Notes under the pieces: model-generated
The model's input: the letters and a program-made list of their open reading frames with translations, nothing else
Told to the model about the DNA's origin: nothing
Database searches by the model: none
Assembly: GCA_002633005.1 (NCBI GenBank)
Contig: NMRA01000215.1
Span: forward strand, 534,852 to 598,851
Direction: 5' to 3'
DNA from: Phoronis australis
Taxonomy: Eukaryota > Phoronida > Phoronidae
Length of the DNA stretch: 64,000 nucleotides
Translations under genes and position numbers: made by a program
In this document: positions 1-10,500 of the stretch, piece after piece
How the letters are laid out: the number at the start of each line of letters is the position of its first letter
Position numbering within the stretch: the first letter of the stretch is position 1

Positions 1-679
1 TGCTAAGACTATTTTGGCACAGTTTTGCTGTTTTTCCATTAAGCTAACTTGACTGCTTGTGTAGCCATTGATTAAGGTAATATAACAGGCACACTAACAA
101 GCTAAGTCCATTTCCCGTTGACTTATCCATTCGAACTAGCCACGGCTGAAGAACATGGTTTGCTAATGTCCACTTCAGGGTTCAGCTGGTTTAAGGTTTT
201 TTAATTTGGCAAGTTAATACTAAAAACTTGGCACAGCGTTCTAGGGAGTAGATGAGACGAACAATTGTTTCTGCTATTTAATTCTCCCCAGCAATTTTGT
301 TTTATTTGAATTATATTTTCAGCTCAAAACACAGTTGCACAGGCTTCAAAGCTATAATTATATGCGAATTAAGAAAAATGCAAATAGTTATTTTCATCAA
401 CGAGCATCCACTCCTTTTCAAAGATTTTGGCCAGGGATTCAAACAAATTCTATACTTGAAACCTCAAAAGGATTTCCGATAACAATACAAGTCACAGGAA
501 ATGCATCCACTCACGATTTTAGGGTTGACCAACCTGTCTCAACTTTAAACTCTGAAGGATTTTCTTGAGACGCTGGCAGCTGGTTTCGATGGTTTTGTTC
601 CGTCATGGAAGTGGAACTCTATCACAACAAGGAACATTATCAAGCTGATTTTATGAGAGTAAAATGATTAATTCGATTT

Positions 680-1160
680 TCTTTTCTTAGTCAGCGAAGC
701 AGGGCGAAATGCAACTTTAACTGGTAAAGTCACCGGCCTTGATTTCAGCGAATGTCTGGCAGACGATGTAGTGAAATTGTCGATTAGTAAGCGCAGCCGA
801 TGTTTTGTTTTATCGTTTTGGTCAAAGCTAACAACATTACGAACTCTGCCCCATCCAAAAATAATCTCCAAAATGCGTTTTTCGGTGGTAAAATCGGTAA
901 ATGTCCCTTTAAGATAGTCAGATGTTTCACGCATGGAGTTTTTGGTCCGACAGCTCATGTCCCTTGAGGAAGTTCGAATCCGAGGGTCTTGATGCCAATC
1001 TCAAATACACCCGCCGATCACGTCACTTGGAGAGGCATCATGAGTGATGAGAAAGGTTTGTCTGGGATGAGTCTCAGCGCGGATTCGAACACAACCTGCA
1101 ACCAATGTGATCACATGCTATCGCTCCGCTGTCTGACCTAAATCCCACTCGAATAAATGG
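680..1160. repeat. Dispersed repeat copy with tRNA-like segment
   Basis: The stretch 720-955 aligns by eye, with many mismatches but the same order of blocks, to 51105-51350 in the NK1 intron. Shared blocks include CTGGTA-AGTCA, a GT/AAAGTCGATAA-like block and CCCTTTAA/G. At 1075-1150 the minus strand carries GTTCGAATCC, a tRNA B-box (pol III promoter) sequence, and GTGGGATTTAG, which resembles CGAGTGGGGTTTAG at 51062-51075. This suggests an old tRNA-derived SINE family; the exact ends are not visible. Confidence 0.45.
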
Positions 1161-3174
1161 CAGAGTGATTTAAGGAGGGTCGAAAGGTTCGCCAAAGTGT
1201 TGTTTTTGACATTGTCTTATTAGAAAACATTTGAATATTAGTTTCTATTTCAAATAACAAATTATTTCATTGGAAAATGATAACATGATTTTTGTATGAG
1301 TTTTTGTCATTATGGTGTTAAATAATAACGAACAACATCAAATCTAGTGATGACGTCATACAGCAGACAAAAATAAGTGTAAACACCAGTATGACTTAAT
1401 GCGAGTTAAGTCATACGGTAAATTTAAATACAAAGATGAAAGTTCTCTTCTCAAATTACCCAAATCAACCTAGGTGCCAATATCTGGCTAACTGGTTCCT
1501 ATCGTCAACTAAACGGATGTCAAAATCCCAACGACACAACAAAATTAGTATTTAGTGAAATGCAACGGACTTCGTGATCAAATTCATTGGCAGGCTTTTG
1601 AAACGGTGCCTGCGCATTCGTACATGTATGTGGCGCTGTTTGAGATAGAATAGCTGACGGAAACTAAGCTATTCTTATTTCATAGAAAACACGACGAAAA
1701 CAAAAATACAACATCACTAAAAAGAAAAATATAAGAATGTAAGTTTCTGTAAAACTCTACAATTTGAGATACTTTGATGAAGTGCAACAAATGTTAAGAA
1801 ATCAGTAAACTGGGAAGCCTATGTAAAGCGGTTTGAACGTCAAACCGATACCTTGTAACGAAATTAATCCGTTTTCAAAAGATCCTAATTTATGGATTAG
1901 AGGTAGATTTTCATGTGGAATTCGCATTTTTGCCGCCAGGGGAGCCTTTGTTTAGGCGGCTGGAACAGAAAAAATAACTTGGTGGTTTCAACTTTGTTTT
2001 GAAGATTTGTAGCAAACAAAGACCAAAATACAAAATATCAACATTAAAAAACAACTACTATGAATTAAAACTGCGTCAAACCCTCTTAAGTATGTACACT
2101 AAAACTCGTTAAGTAACAATCCTTGATTTCTGCAAATGTCTGGCTGAAAAGGGCGAAAATGAGCGATTCGAAATAAAATCACACAAAACAGTCTGATCAC
2201 AGCTAAGAAGTCTATCCCGACCGGCAATGCGTTTTTCAATAATGTCCCTTTCAGTGTTCTTGTGAATAGGCTTAAAGTAACACTTTCATAAAAATCATAT
2301 TTATGTTGAATTGTCCGCCAAAATGTCTTTGGTCGAATGCATTCTTTTAGGGTGAGTCAAGAAGATAAATTATTACATTTTCTAGCTTGTTACACGATTC
2401 ATTCGACTATTTCGAAAGTAGACAGCGGAAAAGCCGACTATGTCCAGCCAAGCGTATACACAGATACATGCCTCATGAAACGAAATCCTTAGGGGGCTCA
2501 CTGAATACACTTACTCCCTTCCTCTGAATTCAAAAACGAGAAGGGATATGAATATTTAGAGGTCTTTGGACACAATATGCTACCCAATAGAATAAACACC
2601 ATTGTTTAAAACAGTTTTGAAAAGAATGACCTTAGCTAGTGATTAACCACTAGGCATCCTTTCTGCCAGTAACTTACTTGTGATAGACAGGTTTCAGAAT
2701 TTTGTACTGATTTTGGTTCCAGGCGGTTTCACTTGCGGACAAAATGACTATTCTCAGTGTAGACCTTGAATGAGTATAGAGAATAAATGAATTCAAATGC
2801 GAAGAAGGCATGATATTGAGTCAGGCTGTATTCTGTAGTGAAACCCGCCACACTTCGAGGAACGGTTCTTTGACGCAAGAAGAATATAATGTGTTTTTAA
2901 GTTTATCAAGTGAAGAGTGTTAGTAACTAAAGATGGAAAACAGAGGATATAGAGCAACTGGTTTGAATTTGGTATTTATATTTCTTTGTAGATTCTCAGT
3001 TCTTAAACTATTCACAGCAATATCAGTTTCGTTTCTTGCTTATGAATTTCGAATCCACCGAGACAGGATAAGAATTGCATTTATTTTAGCCGTTTAGGTG
3101 ATATACACTTATTGAACTTGTATACACTCAACTTCGCCTATATAGCATTGTGTTTTGGTCATAATTTTATAAGG

Positions 3175-3350
3175 AATAGCACGACGAGCACGCAAAATTT
3201 AACGTTTTAGTTCGGCCTTGAACCATCTTCAAGGTTACTTATGTTGTAACCCTAAACATATGGTCCAAGACTGAGCCGAAACTTTGGACTTTGTGGGTTA
3301 CATTGTATCCAGGAAGATATTTGAGTTCGTCGTGTTATATCTCCATATAT
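3175..3350. repeat. Imperfect inverted repeat (foldback relic)
   Basis: GCACGACGAGC at 3179 is mirrored by the reverse complement of GTTCGTCGTGTT near 3325-3336, and further blocks pair inward (GTAACC/GGGTTAC, the GGCC-GAAC region). The arms are diverged. It looks like a decayed foldback element; the family is not identified. Confidence 0.4.
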
Positions 3351-3641
3351 TGAGACTGATCGTTATGATGTTCAATGTCGACTCAACAGGAATGTGTATG
3401 TTGTCACGACTGGCCTAAGGCAGAACTAGTGCTCTATCGAGTGATGATAGAACTAAGGACATAAAAAGTCCTAGTTTTCGTCCCTCAATTGATAGTACCT
3501 GGCTTGACGAGCCTGAGGCGCAACCACTAGCGGAAATCTGTCAGTGCTATCCATTTCATTGTTTCCGACTACAGAACGGAAAGGTTACACACATTAATAA
3601 TAATCCGTCTCGACCTCTTCGGAGTTCACCAAGTCATCATC

Positions 3642-3642
<1 letters not shown>

Positions 3643-3713
<71 letters not shown>

Positions 3714-3738
3714 CATAAATAATAATAATAATAATAAT
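3643..3738. repeat. AAT trinucleotide microsatellite
   Basis: About 22 uninterrupted AAT units (3643-3710), a short TGACATA interruption, then about 7 further units (3718-3738). Confidence 0.95.
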
Positions 3739-5447
3739 CATATTTAGGTGTGACATTTTGATCAAACGCCGTCACGCTCTGAAGACACAAAATACCGCCG
3801 ACACCTAGACAAATTTAACGAACTCAGATAAAAACGGTACTGAGCATATTATTTTAATTTTCTAATACATGTGCTTTCTGGCGTCAAAATTTGGAACGTT
3901 TCTGCCGGCCCGCTCCGAAGTCCAAGACTCTATCAAGCAAGTAAATTGAGGTTGTGACTTTTAACGTTACTCCATCGAAAAGTAAAGCCGATTTGGACTT
4001 CTTCACGTCGGTCTTAACACTAGGCCACATTACGACAAAAGAAATTAAATTTGTGTTGGCGGAATCTGTACGCCGAGAGTGACCTACGGAGCGCAGACTC
4101 GAAACTCCCAAAAGATGGAGTTGTTGGAGTGGATAAAAGATTGCTGGCATGCATCAGTAATAAGACGCAAAATGTTAAAGTCAAACGCAGTACTTAAGAG
4201 CAACACTCAGACGGTACGGACAGTTCAAAACGCAAAATCAACTGTTGATATCGGGCAAACGGCCGTCAACCGGAAGGTCAAACACATAAACTTTCAGTTG
4301 TACTCTGACCTCACACGTCTTCAATTTGACTAAATTTTAAACGTTACACAAATCACTGAGCAGTAGTCCACTATTTCAAATCGCATGCCACTTATATGCG
4401 AGTTTACGCTGTAACAGCTATTTGCTTCACCTTTTTGGAGACAAAATTTCCTTCTATTTACCATTAGAATTAAGTGATCAAAGGAAGACAACAACGGCCG
4501 TGGCACATGACTGATTCACTGTCTCCTGACAACTGTTTCTTTTCGTTGCATACACGCCGAAATTCATCAGTAAAACTCTTAAATCATGCGTTTTATTCGA
4601 CAAGTAGATTCTTGATCCGTTCTCGAGTGACCATATCACAGTTAAAATAAAAGTTACATAATTACCTGTATTCGTGCGTAGTGTAATTTCTCCTGGATGA
4701 CGTCTTCACTCCACAACTGTTTAAAATTACGGAGGAAATATTTAGAGCAGCCGACCGTTACGCCGCTCGATTTTATTTTACCGGTGCTCCAACCCACCCA
4801 GAGGAAACTAATGGAGGTCGTTAATTTCCCATTTCTTTATATAGTGGTTTAAAGAACAGCGGCCTGTGCCATAAATAAGCCAGCGAAGATCTTGCATCAA
4901 TGCTGTCCGGGTTAGGGACGGAGGCACTGAAGGCTACAATGACTGCGCATGGATCTAAAATTTCAATGTACTGCACGTGTTATATCGCTGGAAAAGATGT
5001 GTAAAACGAGTGTCTTTAAGCGAGTAAATTGTGATTCTGTAAATGCTACACAGCTGCAGCGGATTTGCTTCAGGGAAAGATCCCCAGAATACCAGACACT
5101 TGAACAAAAAACGGGTTTAACGTATGCACGATTTCAATGAAATTGTTTGTCTCAAGGTCAATTATAGGTCTGAGCATGTCGTGACGTGTAACCCAATGTT
5201 CTCCAGTCACTGTAAAGTCAGCGGGAGTGAGGAAAGGTCATCTATGAGCCATCTGCATCGGCACAGAGGGTTTATAAGACGATACTGAAGCATCTTTTAT
5301 TCTATAGAAATAATGGTATTCAGCACGTGTTAATTGGGATGTTGTGATAACGTGAGAGAGATAAGATCTCATAAAATAGCTCCATATTGGACCTGTTTTG
5401 CCATGCCTCGTGAGGATGCCAGCGCACGACGTTGCAGGGAAGGCACT

Positions 5448-5587
5448 CAGTGGCGGATTTAGAGGGGCCCCCTTAAAATTCTCCAAGGTTCCATTGGGCA
5501 GTTCGGGAGTGCCAATGTTTGACAGGCAAAATCCTAGCTAATAGTCTGCCCTGACCCCCCTTAACTCCGATCCTGGATCCGCCCATG
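5448..5587. mobile_element. Small TIR element (140-bp MITE)
   Basis: The ends are inverted: CAGTGGCGGATTT on the left and GGATCCGCCCATG on the right. The element is flanked by the direct repeat GCACT (5443-5447 and 5588-5592), consistent with a target-site duplication. The interior carries CCCCTTAA near both ends and no coding sequence. A related element lies at 36019-36157. This TGGCGGAT...ATCCGCC end type is common in animal non-autonomous DNA transposons; I cannot fix the superfamily, though hAT-like is plausible. Confidence 0.65.
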
Positions 5588-5592
5588 GCACT

Positions 5593-6543
5593 AGCAGTCA
5601 GAATTGGGTAGGAGCAAAACTAGCTACCGGGTAGCCGGTTTTGACGGGACAGATGTGGGGGGGGGGCTCAGTAAATGACAACACATGTCCGCATCATTGT
5701 ACTAGTTCGAACGGCGACAGTGAGTTGCTGCATGCTTGCAGTCATGTCGGAACTAACGGGGGAAACAAAGAATGACCCGCCATGCAAAAGGCTGTCTGGT
5801 ACGTCGCAGAATCGGCAACTGAGTAGAAAAATAGTTTAATTGGACCAATAAGCACAATGTTTGCATCTTCCCCTATTGGTTATTCCAAACTTTACAGACA
5901 ACGACCTCTTTGATAGCTAAAGATAAATAGGTTATCACAAAACACAAGTCAACTGCACAGCTTGTGCTGCCCTCTTTGGACAAAGAAGTGAATTGAAAAA
6001 CTAAAATAAATCATTGGAGTTGGCAAATCTGCACTACAGCTTACACATGACAATACAACACAAAAAGATTCTAAGGTAGACAGTTTTGGTGTACAGTCGA
6101 ACTACATTACAACAAATATAGCTTATACCATTCGCTCGTTTTCAATGTTCCATTCCAACTGTATTATATATCAACAAGTTGACTTGGTTGCATCCAACTT
6201 CATTAATGACAACAAACTTTTTAGAAAATTCCTGAGAGGGTTAATTGAATAGTTTCATTTCTATGCAGTGTTGAGGTCATACACAGGTCAAATTAGGTCA
6301 AATCGAAATCTCAAATTTCAAACAGGAATAAATCCAGTTAGCAGCAGTGAATTTTCTCAATGAACCAATTATTGAACTCTGTTGGGCTGATGGTGTTAGC
6401 ATGTATAATTCTGAGGAAGGCTAAATCTCAGCATTTAAGAATCAAACAGAGGATTCCAACCAAAAGCATGAACTAAAACAACAATTTCAAAGATGAATGA
6501 ACAAGTGCATAGTAGGTGCAACACAAAACATAAAATTCAGCGT
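5593..6543. other. Gene-free spacer downstream of GRPEL1
   Basis: No coding signal recognised. It contains a G-run at 5657-5666 and AT-rich sequence. It lies beyond the presumed GRPEL1 poly(A) signal. Confidence 0.5.
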
Positions 6544-6549
6544 TTTATT
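6544..6549 (-). promoter_or_regulatory. GRPEL1: Candidate poly(A) signal of GRPEL1
   Basis: AATAAA on the minus strand, about 560 nt past the GRPEL1 stop codon. It would give a 3' UTR that includes the 25-bp tandem array. This is a position-based inference with no direct evidence of cleavage here. Confidence 0.35.
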
Positions 6550-6872
6550 ATAATTAACATCTGCATCTGTTTTCTAATTTGCAAACATCCTCCATCCCAT
6601 TTTGCAACCTGTGTAGAGTACAAAACTGTTTAAGGTAAGCGACAAACACATAATTACCAAACCCATAATTCCACAACGCAGTGGTGAAAGCTTGCGATTT
6701 TCAAAATGTTTCTTAAGCGCAACTGCTTTGAGAAATCCATGCAATTATTTCTTAACTTATTCAAGTTTTTCAACATTGATTCCTTACAATAACTCCCTCT
6801 GTGATCTTTTTCGCTGACGTAAGTCGATCTAAACACTCGCAGACTTGATTAACATGCCATCAAGTACAACAG

Positions 6873-7005
6873 GAAAACCCACGTGTCCTATTAAGGCAGA
6901 AAACCACGTGTCCTATTAAGGCAGAAAACCACGTGTCCTATTAAGGCAGAAAACCACATGTCCTATTAAGGCAGAAAACCACGTGTCCTATTACGGTGGA
7001 AAACA
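6873..7005. repeat. 25-bp tandem repeat with CACGTG in nearly every unit
   Basis: Five units of about 25 bp (core CACGTGTCCTATTAAGGCAG). Four units contain the palindromic E-box CACGTG and one has CACATG. The last unit diverges (TTACGGTGG). It lies just 3' of the GRPEL1 stop codon, probably within its 3' UTR. Confidence 0.9.
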
Positions 7006-7111
7006 ACAAGGTTGATTTTTCTCCTTCAGGAAGCTCAATGCGCCAATATACCTCTTAGTTAAATACTCAGTTGATGGCCCAATACTTTTATACAAACATC
7101 ATCTCCTTGTT

Positions 7112-7540
7112 CTAACTGACTGCTTTTGATACACCAACTAACGCTGGTCGAATTGTTCGCTCATGCAGTTTATATCCTATTTTCTGCACAACAGCCACTG
7201 TCCCTGGGTCTTTGTCCGGGGTGGGAATTTCAAACAGTGCTTCATGAAAATTTGGGTCAAACTTCTCATTGATAGGATTGATCTGAGACAGGCCGTGTTT
7301 ACCAAACACCTTCAACAGTTGTGACTCCGTCATTTTCAGTCCGTCAAACAGATGTCTAAGATGTGTGTTTGACTCAAGTTCCTCCTTGGGTACACTCTCG
7401 GTAGCCTTGCCCAAAACGTCAGCGACTTCTAGTAAGTCCTTGCAGAATCCCTGGATGCCGAATATCTTGGCATCGGATATTTGTTTCTGTAATCGTTGTC
7501 GAACATTTTCGGTTTCGGCAAGCGAGCGCTTGTACTTATC
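7112..7540 (-). CDS. GRPEL1: GRPEL1 coding exon 3 (GrpE core and stop)
   Basis: Encodes residues 87-228 and TAG. It contains the whole conserved GrpE fold, including the family signature. The open frame continues upstream past 7540, but that part (MLVEFSPLRK...) is intron: a consensus tttctgcag acceptor precedes GATAAGTACAAG. Confidence 0.95.
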   Translation of the reverse strand, partial: DKYKRSLAETENVRQRLQKQISDAKIFGIQGFCKDLLEVADVLGKATESVPKEELESNTHLRHLFDGLKMTESQLLKVFGKHGLSQINPINEKFDPNFHEALFEIPTPDKDPGTVAVVQKIGYKLHERTIRPALVGVSKAVS

Positions 7541-10500
7541 CTGCAGAAATAGCAAATGCAAGTAAGACCACATTTGTATGACACACAAAAACACCTGCTC
7601 ATATTTTCTCAGTGGTGAAAATTCAACAAGCATACAGTTTCACTAACAATGGACTTTTTCACCACCTGTATCATGTCAAAAGCAGAAAGAAAAGCTATGG
7701 TGTCTGCACTGTTTTTTGTCTACATAAATGATTGACAATGCCAAATGATTGAATGAAATACAACTTAAAACAAAAACAACGTGAGCCGAGCGACTTATAT
7801 TTTCATCCATTCCTTTGACTTGTGGTTTGTAACTATTCAAAACCATGGAAAAAATATCTCCTGTTGTGGACACAAATGATTGCCAAAATTTTCTTTCTCA
7901 TTTTTCAAGGGCTTCTAAAATTGTTGTGAATGCCTGTATTTTTTCACAAATATTGTCTAATGGCACCTAAAGTACAGACTTTAATTGACTAAAAGCACTA
8001 CAGTGTTACCTATCCTTCATAGAAAAAATAAAGAGAATAAAAAATCACTTAATGTGGCCACACTTGGTGAGGCTTTACCGTAACATTACAGCTTTCGGAA
8101 ACTGTTAACTCACATTCAAGCTTTCTAAATCAGCAGCTAGTTTCTCCTTGGCCTGTGAAAGTTCTTTCTCGAGGTCTGTCTTTGATGGTGCTTCGGAAGC
8201 AGATGCCTGGCTGTTCTCTGCTGGCTTTTCTGGATCTTCAGGTTTTGCCGCTGAAGCCGAGTTGGTCATTGCTCGACATAAATGACTACAAATAAAGTAT
8301 GGTTTACAATTTAAAGCAGGTCACAAAAGAACCAGATTAAGAGATTGCATATGGTCGGATGCCTACATTAAATCAGACATGCACAGGCCTCGTACGGTTG
8401 GCCCATAGCACAGAACACCTAATTTGAGGCAAGCAACTTTAAAGAATAGTTTTTGACAAAGCGAAAACTCCCAAACCAAGTTCTGCAAAATGCAGGCTTT
8501 AAGAGAATAAACCAAAACTCGTAAATTCTCATAAACTCACAATCATGAGGGTCCCCATTCTTAATGAAGTAATGTCTTTTTCAAACAATGTTTTCCAAAC
8601 AGGTACAAACTCCTAAGCTTCACATGGTGAAGGCACAAGCAAGTTTCCCACATACAGAAGAATGCTGTAAACTGAAGGTCTTTGCACAATTTTCGTCCAT
8701 CACTTCTTACAAAAGATCAACACAAAGCACAGAAATGTGCCTACGACTGCAACACAAATAATACGCTTCTAGTATCCAGGGATGTTTATTAGCATCAAAA
8801 AATGGCCACTGGGTGGTGTAGAATTTGAGCCTGTCAAAATTGGAGGGCCTTGTTGTCTACCTCACAGAAATCTGTTTGCAAAATATGAAAATCTGTCCAG
8901 GAACTCTGAAGACATACAGCTAAACGTAAAAAATAGAACTGGCACTATGAGGCACAGCTGTAGTTGGATTCATCTGAAAGAAATTGTCATATGGAATGTA
9001 TTGTCATATGGAATGTATTGTCATATGGAATGTATTGTCATATGGAATGTATTGTCATATGGAATGTACTCGCCATATCTCACAAAGATCCTGTAAAGGG
9101 TTACGAAGATACAGCTGTGGATTCCAAAAATGCCACTAGATGGTGCCAGAGTAGTTGGACCATCCAAAAATCAACGTCAGTCATGCTGTTGTCAGTAAGA
9201 AAACATTTGCTAATATCCGTAATGATTTTTTGAGCAGTTTGGTGGATAGAGCAGTTGAATCACATGAACAAACAAACGAAGATGTATAGGAAGCGAATAC
9301 GGGAGTTGGAAGGACTTTGACTGCTTCTAGTACTAATAATGTTTTTTGAGCAAGTTTCCTGATGGAACTTCATGAACTGTATACGATTTGTGTTTTTACT
9401 GAGAAGAGTAAAACTGATCTGGATTTTCGGCCAAATACGACAACTGAGGAATCCTCTAGTTCTTTGTTGCCCACCTTCCTATCAGGGACTCATCAAGGAG
9501 TTAAAAAGTGGAGGTCCAAACTCATGACAATGATAAGTCGTGTGTTATACGATTTTGAGGCGCGCACCGCTGAAGGGGAGAGGTGCAGAGGGGTGTTTTC
9601 TCCCTCCTGCTCAGGGAAAAATTGGAATGCACATAAAAATGGATATTTTCTTTGCATTTTAGCACACTAAAGAGTCATTTCTCGTTCTGAGAACAATGAT
9701 TCTCATATTTAGTTTTTGTTTTCTATTTTGCTTCACATTTTTGTTAGTCAAGCCTCTGAGATTTGGGTTGCCTTGCTGCCAGACAGGGCCACACCCATAT
9801 TTTGCCTTCTTGTCCAAGATATTTTAGCTAGAATATGTCAAGATAGAAAATGTAAACATTTTAATTTTAGATTAAACAAATATTACAACTGTACAGTTCT
9901 ACTCCAGTCCTGTATTTTCAAGACTTTGTGGTCCACTACCATAAAACATAAACATGCTTTCGATAAACTTTTTTTCTGACCACGCAGGCAAGTATATACA
10001 TATACATATATATATATAATTTTTAACAAAACAATTGAGGTTCACCTAGATGGTTCATATATCTCGCCCTGGTCTATATCCTCCAGGTAAGCTTTGTTGG
10101 AAGTTGCTGTAGACCAAACCAGTACTGTTATTTTCTTCGTTGTTTTTATAATTTAACTCCTATATGTCTCACATTTCTGTCTCATCAGACTCTGCTTCTT
10201 GCTCTTGGTCCAGATCCTTCTACTTTCCTGCTTCTATTGGTTCTACTTGCATTGGTTCGAGCCTCTCTCAATCTTCATCTTACATAATTTGGAAAGGCAG
10301 GATTGTATTCTGGTGTGGGTTACCAGAGACCAAAGGCGGTAAGTGATGCAGACAGGAATACTTGTTTCAAGGACTTAGATGATCTCATGGACACACGATC
10401 TGCGCTTCCTTCTCTTTGGCTCTCCCCTCCACCAATCAGGCGATGCTTTCAGCTCCTGATGCCGTTGTGGAGTCCGTGAAGAAGTACCGTATGCCACCAC

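Larger units (their letters stand above)
1..5447. other. Gene-free 5' stretch
   Basis: No reading frame here resembles a known protein and none is flanked by convincing splice sites. I see a dispersed repeat copy (about 680-955) with tRNA-like segments nearby, an imperfect inverted repeat (3175-3350) and an AAT microsatellite (3643-3738). The remainder is AT-rich sequence in which I recognise nothing. Confidence 0.6.

Noticed and set aside
6873-7005. CRISPR-like array
   Set aside because: Units abut with no unique spacers, in a eukaryotic genome; it is a minisatellite.
7541-7633. Upstream extension of the GRPEL1 last exon reading
   Set aside because: It is intron sequence; a consensus acceptor before GATAAGTAC and the matching exon 2 donor show the real boundary.
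8782-9233. Repetitive plus-strand proteins in GRPEL1 intron 1
   Set aside because: Generated by the 17-bp tandem repeat read in different frames.
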